Below, in pieces: positions 1 to 7,909 of a stretch of DNA of 64,000 bases. The stretch is from Taishania pollutisoli (GTDB lineage Bacteria > Bacteroidota > Bacteroidia > Flavobacteriales_D > Crocinitomicaceae). Position 1 is the first letter of the stretch. Each line of letters begins with the position of its first letter. The position numbers and the translations under genes were made by a program. The DNA lies in contig NZ_JACVEL010000003.1 in the NCBI RefSeq assembly GCF_014518315.1, forward strand, positions 328,660 through 392,659, written 5' to 3'. The notes under the pieces are model-generated. The model saw only the letters and a program-made list of their open reading frames with translations. It was not told where the DNA came from and did not search any database.

Positions 1-1060
1 TTACCTTGGAAATGTTGTTGAGGTGTGGGAGAAATTTGCAGAAGCCGGTGTTCACATTGATTTAGGTTCCGACCAGACTTCGTTGCACAACCCGTGGGCA
101 GGAGGTTACTATCCGGTCGGGCTGAGTTTCGAAGAATCAAACAAATTGATGGCAGAAGATCCGGAAACGTTCAAAAAGCGGGTACAGGAATCATTGGTGC
201 GCCACGTAAATGCTGTGAACAAACATACATCAAAAGATACGTATTTCTTCGATTATGGAAATGCATTCCTGCTGGAAGCATCCCGCGCAGGGGCAGATGT
301 CATGGCTGAAAATGGAATCGACTTCAGATATCCTTCTTATGTGCAGGACATCATGGGACCGATGTGTTTTGACTATGGATTCGGACCGTTTCGTTGGGTG
401 TGTACATCCGGAAAACCGGAAGATTTGCAACAGACAGACGAGCTGGCGTGTGCCGTTTTGGAAGAAATCATGCAAAACAGCCCGGAAGAAATTCGTCAGC
501 AAATGGCGGATAACATCCAATGGATTAAAGGAGCACAGGAAAATAAACTGGTTGTCGGTTCACAGGCACGGATTTTATATGCAGATGCGGAAGGACGCAT
601 GAAAATTGCTACGGCTTTCAATGATGCGATTAAGGCAGGTAAAATAGGCCCTGTCGTATTGGGACGTGATCACCACGATGTTTCAGGGACAGATTCTCCG
701 TACCGTGAAACATCCAATATTTATGATGGTTCCCGCTTTACTGCTGACATGGCGATTCAAAATGTGATCGGTGATTCATTCCGTGGTGCAACCTGGGTTT
801 CTATCCACAACGGTGGTGGTGTCGGTTGGGGAGAAGTGATTAACGGTGGATTCGGAATGTTGCTGGATGGTTCTGCTGATGCTGAACGCAGACTGAAATC
901 AATGCTGCATTGGGATGTAAACAACGGAATTGCCAGAAGAAGCTGGGCAAGAAACGAAGGAGCCGTGTTTGCAATCAAACGGGCAATGGAAATCGAACCC
1001 AACCTGAAAGTTACAATTCCGGAGTTGGTAGATGACCAGTTACTGGAGGGGTTGTTTTAA
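1..1060 (+). CDS. hutU: Urocanate hydratase, C-terminal part (5' end outside window)
   Basis: Urocanase converts urocanate to imidazolonepropionate in histidine degradation, using tightly bound NAD+. The open frame runs in from the window edge (first full codon at base 2) and 352 codons are visible, about the C-terminal half to two-thirds of the protein. Family blocks are clear: the GSDQTSLHNPWAGGYYPVG stretch, GPMCFDYGFGPFRW, VVGSQARILYADAEGR, and RDHHDVSGTDSPYRETSN near the end, followed by the glycine-rich IHNGGGVGWGEV segment. A strong hairpin follows the stop, so this is probably the last gene of its transcript. Other hut genes are not in the window. The identification is secure from the motifs; only the N-terminus is missing. 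Confidence 0.96.
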   Translation, partial: YLGNVVEVWEKFAEAGVHIDLGSDQTSLHNPWAGGYYPVGLSFEESNKLMAEDPETFKKRVQESLVRHVNAVNKHTSKDTYFFDYGNAFLLEASRAGADVMAENGIDFRYPSYVQDIMGPMCFDYGFGPFRWVCTSGKPEDLQQTDELACAVLEEIMQNSPEEIRQQMADNIQWIKGAQENKLVVGSQARILYADAEGRMKIATAFNDAIKAGKIGPVVLGRDHHDVSGTDSPYRETSNIYDGSRFTADMAIQNVIGDSFRGATWVSIHNGGGVGWGEVINGGFGMLLDGSADAERRLKSMLHWDVNNGIARRSWARNEGAVFAIKRAMEIEPNLKVTIPELVDDQLLEGLF

Positions 1061-1085
1061 CAAAAAAAGGTGTTTTAATAAATAC

Positions 1086-1117
1086 AGAAAGAGGTGTGGA
1101 TTTCCGCACCTCTTTCT
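1086..1117 (+). terminator. Hairpin after hutU
   Basis: A 14-bp stem (AGAAAGAGGTGTGG pairing with CCGCACCTCTTTCT, one G-T pair) closes a 4-base loop 26 bases after the hutU stop. It lacks a long T tract, but its position between hutU and the convergent DUF4252 operon fits a shared terminator. Confidence 0.65.
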
Positions 1118-1178
1118 GGTTAAATCGCAGAGTTGCGATGCTGTTCATTGGCTTAATTTAAACAGACTTATGAAGTTC

Positions 1179-1739
1179 CTATAACTGTTCGGCAGTATCT
1201 TTTTCCTCTTCCTTTTTCACTTTTTTTCTCAGGTTGCTGTCCGTAAGTGTTCCGATCGATTCAGAAATGTCATCGAGTGAAAACTTTCCTTTTAAACGAA
1301 CAAAGACGCTTTCTCCATCTGTGGAATTCACACTGACCATCAGGCGTTTTATTTTATTCGATTTCACTTTAGCATTTAGCTTTACGCGGTCACCATCACT
1401 GACAACAGATACCCATTCTTCGTAATGCTTTCTGTTCAGGTAATTGTCCAGTCGTTTGTTGATTTTTGTGAAATCATGTTGATTTTCAATCACCAACACA
1501 CGAACACCTCTCAGACTGCTCACCAGTTTTGTGATGGCTTCACTTTCTTCATCGTCGTCGTCCTGCAATGCTTTTTTCACAATCGGTCTGGCCAGGAATG
1601 TAGATACACTGACAGACATAACTTCTGCGTCGGAATCAATTTGAGAGTTGCGGACAAAACTCATATTCGAACGTTTGGAGATCACACAGGAAGAAACCAG
1701 GATGGAACTCAATGCAAATAATAATAGTGCTCGTATCAT
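1179..1739 (-). CDS. DUF4252 lipoprotein
   Basis: A 186-residue protein with a lipoprotein signal: a hydrophobic N-terminus ending in LVSSC, so Cys18 would be acylated and the protein anchored in an envelope membrane. The rest matches the DUF4252 pattern as I know it from Bacteroidota: an LxxKxLLxxxxxE-like charged region, a VLVIENQ strand followed by a helix, and a final VSVNSTDGESVFVRLKGKFSLDDIS segment resembling the last core of that family. It ends in a very acidic/basic tail. It is the last gene of the sigma/anti-sigma operon, 11 bases after another DUF4252 gene. Function is unknown; co-transcription with a sigma factor suggests an envelope-stress role, which is inference. Confidence 0.82.
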   Translation of the reverse strand: MIRALLLFALSSILVSSCVISKRSNMSFVRNSQIDSDAEVMSVSVSTFLARPIVKKALQDDDDEESEAITKLVSSLRGVRVLVIENQHDFTKINKRLDNYLNRKHYEEWVSVVSDGDRVKLNAKVKSNKIKRLMVSVNSTDGESVFVRLKGKFSLDDISESIGTLTDSNLRKKVKKEEEKDTAEQL

Positions 1740-1750
1740 AATTTCCTGTT

Positions 1751-2251
1751 TTATTTCTCTTCGTTACTAATTAATTTTGAAACGTCTTCCATCGAGATGA
1801 TTCCCTCCAGGATCATAAACATCGTTTCGTCTCCTCCGTTAATTGTCAGTAACAGGTTGTTCAACATATTGGATTCTGTATTTTCGGCCATGATGCGGAT
1901 ATTTTCTCCTGAATCACTGATGTTCATCAATTCCTCATAATTCAATCCTTTCAGTGCAAGAGAAAGTTCACTTTGCAGCTTGTCAAATCGAACGGTGTTG
2001 GCAGAATCCCGTTCCACAATCAGTATTTTCAATGAACTGATTTTATTGATCAGCGGTTTGATCTTTGACAGGTCCGAATCCTCAATGTCCAACTGACTCA
2101 GTAACTGGAACATCGGTTTTGCGATTTTGATCGAAGTAACTCCCTCCGAGTTTTGATATTGGTCAAACAATTGACTGATCTTCGATGTTTGGCTATAGCC
2201 CAGGCTTGTACACATAAGCGCAAAGGCAACAATTACATTTTTCATTTTCAT
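1751..2251 (-). CDS. DUF4252 exported protein
   Basis: 166 residues with a classical signal peptide (MKMKNVIVAFALMCTSLGYSQ, cleavage probably before Gln21 as is common in Bacteroidota). The mature part has the same layout as its downstream neighbour: LKILIVERD strand, an acidic helix, an LNYEELMNISDSGENI middle and a closing LLLTINGGDETMFMILEGIISMEDVSKL segment, so the two are diverged paralogues, this one soluble and the other a lipoprotein. It starts 4 bases after the putative anti-sigma gene. A second in-frame ATG two codons downstream is an alternative start. The molecular role is not known. Confidence 0.82.
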   Translation of the reverse strand: MKMKNVIVAFALMCTSLGYSQTSKISQLFDQYQNSEGVTSIKIAKPMFQLLSQLDIEDSDLSKIKPLINKISSLKILIVERDSANTVRFDKLQSELSLALKGLNYEELMNISDSGENIRIMAENTESNMLNNLLLTINGGDETMFMILEGIISMEDVSKLISNEEK

Positions 2252-2255
2252 TGCA

Positions 2256-2882
2256 TTAAAATTTAATAGACAGGTACTTCACATTCTCCATACTGGAGAC
2301 ACTTTTCTCTACATTGCTTGTCAGAAGATTCAGCGAACTCATTGTCAGTTCTTTCGCTTCTTCCAAATCGTAGATGGGCTTCCCGTTGATTACAACATAC
2401 TCCGGATTGTACGCGCTTTCGCTGGGTTGCGGTTTCTTTTTTTGGTAGGTGATGGCTTTTTTAGGCTTTCTGACCGGTTGTTCAGGAAGAACATTCGTTG
2501 GTTCTTCCGTTGGTTGCTCATCAGGCGTTTCCTCTGGAATCATTACAGGATCTTGTTTTACTTCATGTTTCACCAGTTTTGGTTTCTCCAGTGTACTGTT
2601 GTACATAAAGAGCAATGCTCCAAAGAAAACTGCTGCAACCGATGCCGCTGCCCAGTAAACCATTTTTCTGAAGGTAAACACTCCTACACGTTTTACCGGT
2701 TCTTCCTGTTCCACAACAGACAGAAATTCGTCGAAACTCCAATTCATTTCCTGTTGTTGTTCCGCTTTCAATGTGTTAAAAAACGGATCGTTGGACGTTT
2801 CTTTTAATTGTCTTTCTTCTTCTTTGGAGGAAGTGCCTGAAAAATAGGCGTCTTTCATCCTGTTAATTTTGTCGCTGTTCAT
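2256..2882 (-). CDS. Single-TM putative anti-sigma factor
   Basis: 208 residues with ATG at 2882; the longer frame begins with TTG at 2900 and is less likely. The N-terminal cytoplasmic part is acidic and helical (about residues 1-70), then a single transmembrane helix (YWAAASVAAVFFGALLFMY, about 75-95), a proline/glutamate-rich linker (EETPDEQPTEEP) and a short extracytoplasmic C-terminal domain with a VVINGKPIYDLEEA stretch. This is the topology of membrane anti-sigma factors. The gene overlaps the ECF sigma gene by 20 bases, the usual translational coupling of such pairs. I recognise no zinc anti-sigma (HxxxCxxC) motif, so the assignment rests on context and topology. Confidence 0.7.
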   Translation of the reverse strand: MNSDKINRMKDAYFSGTSSKEEERQLKETSNDPFFNTLKAEQQQEMNWSFDEFLSVVEQEEPVKRVGVFTFRKMVYWAAASVAAVFFGALLFMYNSTLEKPKLVKHEVKQDPVMIPEETPDEQPTEEPTNVLPEQPVRKPKKAITYQKKKPQPSESAYNPEYVVINGKPIYDLEEAKELTMSSLNLLTSNVEKSVSSMENVKYLSIKF

Positions 2883-3363
2883 ATTCGAATAATTTTTCAA
2901 GTTGAACTTTTAGCTTTTGTCGCGCCCGCATCAGATTGATCCGGACAGCATTTTCTTCTATTTCCATTATTTCGGCGATCTCTGAGATTTCATATTCTTC
3001 AACATCCCTTAAATGGATCACCATTTGCTGTTTTTGCGGCAGTGCGTTGATCATCTCCAGAATAACCTCGTTGGTATTGTCAGGAGTAAACACTTCTGTT
3101 TTTTGTCTGATCACTGTCTCCCGTTGCTGTTCAGCGACTTCTGCATGTTTTAACCGGTTGAAGCAAACATTTTTGATACACTGCATCGCAAACGCTTCAA
3201 TGTTACTGTACCGGTGCAACTCGTCTTTCATTTGCCACAACTTTACCAACACATCCTGCACGGCATCAAATGCTTCATCCTGACTGATCAATAACCTTTT
3301 CGCTAAACGAAACAGCTTGTCCTTGTGAACAAAAACCGTTGTTTGAAAAGTCTGTTGATCCAT
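2863..3363 (-). CDS. ECF-type sigma-70 family RNA polymerase sigma factor
   Basis: 166 residues when started at the ATG at 3363 (the longer frame uses a TTG at 3393). Region 2 is visible as LAKRLLISQDEAFDAVQDV and FAMQCIKNVCFNRLK, which bind the -10 equivalent and core polymerase; region 4 is LPQKQQMVIHLRDVEEYEISEIAEIME followed by the recognition helix NAVRINLMRARQKLK. There is no region 3, as expected for group IV (ECF) factors. It heads an operon with a one-TM putative anti-sigma protein and two DUF4252 envelope proteins, so it probably responds to an envelope signal and may control its own operon; the second part is inference. Confidence 0.92.
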   Translation of the reverse strand: MDQQTFQTTVFVHKDKLFRLAKRLLISQDEAFDAVQDVLVKLWQMKDELHRYSNIEAFAMQCIKNVCFNRLKHAEVAEQQRETVIRQKTEVFTPDNTNEVILEMINALPQKQQMVIHLRDVEEYEISEIAEIMEIEENAVRINLMRARQKLKVQLEKLFEYEQRQN

Positions 3364-3514
3364 TCTGTTTTTCGCTTTATATAGGTAAGACAATTTGGAT
3401 GTATGTTTTGTTACATCAAAAATGAAATTTTTTCGAAAAAAATAATGATTATGGGTGTAAAGGGAAGTTATTTTTGGAAATAACTAATTGTTATTCAATT
3501 GGTTTAATGTCTTT

Positions 3515-3853
3515 TTATTTGGACATTCCGGATGCTATTTTTTTCAGCAATTCATTGTACTCTTCCAACAATTTGAAATATTTATTCTTCCAATGTTCAG
3601 CAGTTTCAGTTGTGTTATACTCCAATCCCGTATCGGTATAGGATTGTGATTTTCCGGAGATCATTGGAAACTCATCGTGGAAATCATAATAAATAATTTC
3701 ACCGATCCGCTTGATCACTTCGAGTGGTACATCCGGATTCTCAAACATCAAATACATCCAACGACGACTTTTACCCAATCGCTTGGCAATCGTAGCGATC
3801 GGAATACCGCTTTTACGCACAGCTTGTTCTACAATTTCTCCTCGGTGTACCAT
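3515..3853 (-). CDS. Small helix-turn-helix DNA-binding protein
   Basis: 112 residues. The N-terminal half is a compact HTH: EIVEQAVRKSGIPIATIAKRL then GKSRRWMYLMFENPDVPLEVI, in which the recognition helix would be around residues 27-40. The C-terminal third is a charged coiled-coil-like helix (EHWKNKYFKLLEEYNELLKKI) that could mediate dimerisation. It stands alone, with about 650 bases of nearly gene-free DNA on either side counting the downstream gap. I do not recognise a named family beyond HTH; it may be a phage-type or XRE-like regulator. A long A/T-rich upstream region carries no clear promoter box. Confidence 0.72.
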   Translation of the reverse strand: MVHRGEIVEQAVRKSGIPIATIAKRLGKSRRWMYLMFENPDVPLEVIKRIGEIIYYDFHDEFPMISGKSQSYTDTGLEYNTTETAEHWKNKYFKLLEEYNELLKKIASGMSK

Positions 3854-4203
3854 AGATTACAAAAATGAGCATGATGCTGAGAATTATTGTTTACGATTAT
3901 TTTCCTTATTTGAGAAAATAATTCACGATTGTGATAAAAAACAAGGGAAAACAAGCTACAAACACTGGTTAGCACGTCATCAGAAGCTGTATTTTCACTT
4001 CTTTTTGCCCGTAATATGGCGTTCAAAGGAATGCCTTAAAAACAGTGCATAGATAAGCCCCGTTTGTATAATAATTGACAGGTTGGAGAACATATTCCGG
4101 TAGGAAACTTCCTCCGGTAGAGAACGGTTGTGTCATATACTAAAATAATTAAGCGTATCGGTTCTAGCCGAATACTGTTAGCATTGTAGGAACTGCAGCG
4201 TTA
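3854..4203. other. Intergenic stretch with no convincing gene
   Basis: About 350 bases between the HTH gene and the SDR gene. Open frames here overlap neighbours in the wrong frame and have no family features. A short AGGAA-AC-TTCCT hairpin sits near 4103-4114, flanked by two copies of CCGGTAG, and GTATCGG...CCGAATAC can fold near 4155-4175; neither has a T tract. I see nothing else. Confidence 0.5.
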
Positions 4204-5211
4204 TTAACGGACAGTATTCCTGTAAAAATCGACCACGTTTTTTACTGTCTCTTCAAACGGGTAAAATGAGTGGTTTAATTCATTCTGAATTTTTTCATTC
4301 GAATACGTCATATTCGAATATGCTGAGCGTGCACTTTCTACTGTAATGGCAGATCCTCTTCCGGCAATCCGGTAAAAAAATTCATTTAACCTTCCTATTG
4401 TATAGGCTAACCATTTCGGAGGACAAACCGATGGTTGTTTTACGTTCAACTCCTTTGCAATGATCTTGATGGAATCTTCGAATTTCATGTTGTGACCGAT
4501 GCACATAAACCGCTCATTCGCGGTACTACTCTCCATTAATTGTACAAAGCAGAAGGCAACATCGCGTGCGTCTACAAAGGCATTGCTTCCGGGAGAATAA
4601 AACTTCAACCCGTTTTTGACTGTTTTAAAAATCGTCAATGAACTTTCATTCAGATCCCCTGCGCCAAAAATAACACATGGGTTGATAATGATGACGTCCA
4701 TTCCTTCCTCACAACCGCGCCATACTTCCCGTTCGGCATTGTACTTACTGATGGCATAACCGCTGGTATGATCAGACAATACCCACTTGTTGCTTTCTTT
4801 CACCAGTTGATTTTCCTGCCCGCCGATAGCTGCTGTGGAGCTGACATATCCGAATTTTTTAACCCCTGCTTTCAGCGACATGTTAACCATATTAGCCGTT
4901 CCCAACCGGTTAATGTGAATCAACTGTTTGAAATCCCGTTTTCTGAATGAAACTTTTGCCGCGCAATGATATACGGTTTCTATGCCTTTGAGTGCATCTT
5001 CCAGGCTCACCAGGTCAAGAATATCTCCCTCAATCCATTCAATGGATGGAAACCGATGAGGTTGTCCGTCGGAATAATAATCGAAAAGTTGCTGAACACC
5101 GGAGATTTTAGACCGGTCACGGTAAAGTGCACGCACAGAATGCCCGTTTTCCGTCAGTCGGTAAAGCAAATGACTTCCAAGAAGACCTGTTCCGCCCGTT
5201 ACTAAAATCAT
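4204..5211 (-). CDS. NAD-dependent epimerase/dehydratase (extended SDR)
   Basis: 335 residues from the ATG at 5211, giving MILVTGGTGLLGSHLL with the nucleotide-binding GGTGLLGS at residues 5-12. The extended SDR catalytic pair is YAISK, and the upstream Ser/Thr is in YVSSTAA. The C-terminal third is typical of NAD(P)-sugar or dihydroflavonol-reductase-like SDRs, but the substrate cannot be told. The longer frame upstream of 5211 is rejected because a -7 box (5216-5223, minus strand) lies just four bases before this ATG, inside the supposed extension. The gene is transcribed divergently from the M42 peptidase. Confidence 0.9.
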   Translation of the reverse strand: MILVTGGTGLLGSHLLYRLTENGHSVRALYRDRSKISGVQQLFDYYSDGQPHRFPSIEWIEGDILDLVSLEDALKGIETVYHCAAKVSFRKRDFKQLIHINRLGTANMVNMSLKAGVKKFGYVSSTAAIGGQENQLVKESNKWVLSDHTSGYAISKYNAEREVWRGCEEGMDVIIINPCVIFGAGDLNESSLTIFKTVKNGLKFYSPGSNAFVDARDVAFCFVQLMESSTANERFMCIGHNMKFEDSIKIIAKELNVKQPSVCPPKWLAYTIGRLNEFFYRIAGRGSAITVESARSAYSNMTYSNEKIQNELNHSFYPFEETVKNVVDFYRNTVR

Positions 5212-5215
5212 AGTA

Positions 5216-5223
5216 CAAAAATA
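5216..5223 (-). promoter_or_regulatory. -7 promoter box, predicts leaderless SDR mRNA
   Basis: TATTTTTG on the minus strand, four bases (TACT) before the SDR ATG. A GTTC lies 19 bases upstream (5243-5246). Matches the Bacteroidota TAnnTTTG box. Confidence 0.7.
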
Positions 5224-5302
5224 CGAGCATTTGTTGAGAGGTGAACACGATTCGTTGATAAAATAAGTGAAGAAATTAAAAAGCACTAAAAGCGATCTTT
5301 GT

Positions 5303-5310
5303 TATTTTTG
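5303..5310 (+). promoter_or_regulatory. -7 promoter box of the M42 peptidase gene
   Basis: TATTTTTG, 17 bases before the ATG at 5328. No good -33 TTTG at the expected distance. Confidence 0.6.
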
Positions 5311-5327
5311 TGTAAAATCAAACAGCG

Positions 5328-6407
5328 ATGAAATACACCATTAAAAAAGATGCACTTAAGTTTTTAGAAAACTACCTGAATAATCCAAGTCCGACAGGTT
5401 TTGAATCGGAAGGACAAAAATTGTGGCTCGATTACCTGAAACCATATATTGATACGTATTTTTCTGACAATTACGGAACAGTTGTCGGCGTGATCAACCC
5501 GGAAGCGGAATACAAAGTCGTAATCGAAGCCCATGCGGATGAAATCTCATGGTTCGTTCACTACATTACAAAAGAAGGATTCATTTACCTGAAGCGAAAC
5601 GGAGGGTCCGATCACATGATCGCACCATCAAAACGTGTAAACATTCACACAGATAAGGGAATTGTCAAAGGAATCTTCGGATGGCCTGCGATTCATACGC
5701 GTCATACGAAAGATGAAGCACCGAGCATGAAAAATATCTTCCTGGATGTGGCTTGTTCAACCAAAGAAGAAGTAGAAGAACTGGGAATTCATGTTGGATG
5801 TGTGGTAACATTTGAAGATGAATTTTGCATCATGAACAGCAACCGTTTTGTAGGTCGGGCACTGGACAACCGCATCGGAGGGTTCATGATTGCAGAAGTT
5901 GCACGTTTGCTGAAAGAATCCAAAACGAAATTGCCGTTCGGTTTGTACATTGTTAACTCTGTACAGGAAGAAATCGGTTTGCGTGGAGCAGAAATGATTT
6001 CCCGTAAAATTAAGCCGAATGTAGCGATCTGTACAGATGTTTGCCACGATACGCACACACCGATGATCGATAAAATTGAAAACGGAGACTTTAAATCAGG
6101 AGACGGTCCGGTATTGACGTACGGTCCTGCGGTGCAAAATAACCTGTTGAAGCAAATCATTGCAGCAGCACAAGATAATAAAATCCCGTTCCAGCGTGCA
6201 GCGGCATCCCGTTCTACAGGAACAGACACCGATGCATTTGCATATTCACACGAAGGAGTTCCGTCTGCATTGATTTCATTGCCGTTGCGGTACATGCACA
6301 CAACCGTTGAAACATGCCGCAAGGAAGATGTTGAAAACTGCATCCGATTGATGTTTGAATCGTTGAAGACAATCAAAAACGGACAAGATTTCAGATACAT
6401 TCAATAA
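5328..6407 (+). CDS. M42 family metallopeptidase (glutamyl/tetrahedral aminopeptidase type)
   Basis: 359 residues, the usual length for the family of large cytosolic dodecameric aminopeptidases that trim peptides. Metal and catalytic positions are all present: IEAHADE (first His ligand and Asp), RALDNRIGG (bridging Asp), VNSVQEEIGLRGA (general-base Glu and Glu ligand), CTDVCHDT (Asp ligand) and LRYMHTTVE (last His). A beta-rich insert at about residues 75-170 is the dimerisation/PDZ-like domain of M42 enzymes. It has its own promoter and no operon partner; a palindromic element follows the stop. Endoglucanase annotation sometimes given to this family is erroneous. Confidence 0.94.
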   Translation: MKYTIKKDALKFLENYLNNPSPTGFESEGQKLWLDYLKPYIDTYFSDNYGTVVGVINPEAEYKVVIEAHADEISWFVHYITKEGFIYLKRNGGSDHMIAPSKRVNIHTDKGIVKGIFGWPAIHTRHTKDEAPSMKNIFLDVACSTKEEVEELGIHVGCVVTFEDEFCIMNSNRFVGRALDNRIGGFMIAEVARLLKESKTKLPFGLYIVNSVQEEIGLRGAEMISRKIKPNVAICTDVCHDTHTPMIDKIENGDFKSGDGPVLTYGPAVQNNLLKQIIAAAQDNKIPFQRAAASRSTGTDTDAFAYSHEGVPSALISLPLRYMHTTVETCRKEDVENCIRLMFESLKTIKNGQDFRYIQ

Positions 6408-6416
6408 ATTCTTTTT

Positions 6417-6448
6417 GTCCTCCCCCTATAGGGGATCAAGGGGAGGAC
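6417..6448. repeat. Palindromic intergenic element
   Basis: GTCCTCCCC and GGGGAGGAC form a perfect 9-bp inverted repeat around an inner CCCCTATAGGGG palindrome (6423-6434). It begins 10 bases after the M42 stop codon. It could be a terminator of the M42 gene or a REP-like repeat; a T tract is absent. Confidence 0.6.
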
Positions 6449-6540
6449 CTCATTATATACATCAACGATACGTCTTCGCACTGCTTCCTGTCATTCTGTC
6501 TGCAAATTTTTACGGGCATAACTTTTGACGAATCAGGGAT

Positions 6541-7338
6541 ATGCAAATACGAAAACATCCTTTTGGTTCAACGCTGGAAGCACTGATTTACCCGTTTTTA
6601 CTGGTGGCATTGTTGTGGATTATCCAATGGATTGATGCGCTTTCTTCCCTTGATTTTTACAAATGGGGGCTGCTTCCCCGTTCGGTGGAAGGATTGAAAG
6701 GGATTCTTTTCATGCCATTATTACATTCCCAGCAAGACATCCATCACGTACTCAATAATTCTGTCACGTTGTATCTGATGTTGGCGGTACTTATTTATTA
6801 TTACCGGGATATTGCACTGAAAGTCTTTTTGTTATTGTGGGTAATGACTGGTGCATTGGTGTGGATATATGCAGAAAACCACGGATCTTATCACATCGGC
6901 ATAAGTGGTGTAATTTATGGGTTGTTAGGATTTTTGTTTACTTCAGGAGTCCTTCGACGATACCTGCCTCTTCAGGCAATTTCCATGTTTATTATTTTCA
7001 TTTACGGAAATATGATCTGGGGAATTTTCCCGATTCGTGCGAATGTTTCGTGGGAAGGACACTTCATGGGCTTAGTAGCTGGTGTGATTCTGGCATTTGT
7101 ATACAAGCGGGATGCCGTACAACGTCCGAAATACCAATACGAAATTGAAAAAGAACTGGGAATTGAACCACCCGATCTGGAAGGTCAATGGATTGCACGA
7201 CAACAGGAATTACGTCGACAACAGGAAGAAGAGCAACGAAGAGCGGCCGGTTATTACATCGTTTACCATTACATTCCAAACAATCCTGAGCCTACGGAAG
7301 AAGATCCTTCAATGGACGAAAACGATGGGCAACAGTAG
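6541..7338 (+). CDS. Rhomboid family intramembrane serine protease
   Basis: 265 residues with about six transmembrane helices between residues 12 and 188. The catalytic serine is Ser122 in HIGISGVIYGLLG and the catalytic histidine is His174 in WEGHFMGLVAG; HHVLNNS around residue 69 corresponds to the conserved H-x-x-x-N region of TM2. A glutamine/arginine-rich cytoplasmic tail (about 195-265) follows. Rhomboids cut TM helices inside the membrane; the target here is unknown. The 3' end overlaps the convergent phosphatase gene by 47 bases, so both tails are coded by the same DNA. Confidence 0.92.
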   Translation: MQIRKHPFGSTLEALIYPFLLVALLWIIQWIDALSSLDFYKWGLLPRSVEGLKGILFMPLLHSQQDIHHVLNNSVTLYLMLAVLIYYYRDIALKVFLLLWVMTGALVWIYAENHGSYHIGISGVIYGLLGFLFTSGVLRRYLPLQAISMFIIFIYGNMIWGIFPIRANVSWEGHFMGLVAGVILAFVYKRDAVQRPKYQYEIEKELGIEPPDLEGQWIARQQELRRQQEEEQRRAAGYYIVYHYIPNNPEPTEEDPSMDENDGQQ

Positions 7339-7783
7339 CGAGACCTCTGCTGGTTTCTGCCCAGGAATCACATGTAAATGTCAGGTGAATGAACTCTCCG
7401 GTAGCCATTTCGGTATAGTACTCACTAAAATAACCGGCCAAATCCGAAATACCAAAATTATGTCCGATGATCAACAGATCATTTCCGGAGGTATGCTTCC
7501 ATAGTTTATTCAGGATATTGGTATGTGAGACGAGGTACAAATCTTCAAAAAATACAGGGGGTAGCACATCAATGGTTGCCTGGATTCCTTCATAGGTCTG
7601 CCGGGTTCGTTTTGCAGATGAAACCCAGCAATCCGTCTGTTTATTAAGTGGATACCGTTCGAAATATCGGTTCAGTTCTTTCAACTGGTGGAGGCCCTTT
7701 GGCAACAATTCCCGATCAAAATCGCTTCCGGTAGGAGATTCCTGGTTGGTTTTTGCATGACGGAGCAGGTATAAATGTTTCAT
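7292..7783 (-). CDS. SixA-like histidine phosphatase
   Basis: 163 residues of the phosphoglycerate-mutase-like superfamily. The phospho-accepting His9 is in YLLRHAKT, the second catalytic His in LLIIGHNFGISDL, and the SSAKRTRQT block supplies another phosphate-binding Arg. Size and lack of an insert fit the small SixA group, which removes phosphate from phosphohistidine domains; the substrate here is unproved. It is convergent with and overlaps the rhomboid gene. Confidence 0.88.
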   Translation of the reverse strand: MKHLYLLRHAKTNQESPTGSDFDRELLPKGLHQLKELNRYFERYPLNKQTDCWVSSAKRTRQTYEGIQATIDVLPPVFFEDLYLVSHTNILNKLWKHTSGNDLLIIGHNFGISDLAGYFSEYYTEMATGEFIHLTFTCDSWAETSRGLATVAHRFRPLKDLLP

Positions 7784-7881
7784 ATCAAATCAATGTATAC
7801 GCTGAAATTACGAAGATTTTATTTACCTGAATCCTGTTCCACAATCTTTCTTTCACCAATCGTCCGTTTTCCAATTTACAC

Positions 7882-7889
7882 TATCTTTG
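7882..7889 (+). promoter_or_regulatory. -7 promoter box of metG
   Basis: TATCTTTG, 20 bases before the metG ATG at 7910; supports that start and the rejection of the longer upstream frame. Confidence 0.65.
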
Positions 7890-7909
7890 CAACCATTGAA
7901 CAAATTTGT

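Noticed and set aside
5789..6400. 203-codon antisense frame in the M42 gene
   Set aside because: Covers catalytic residues of the M42 protein; shadow frame.
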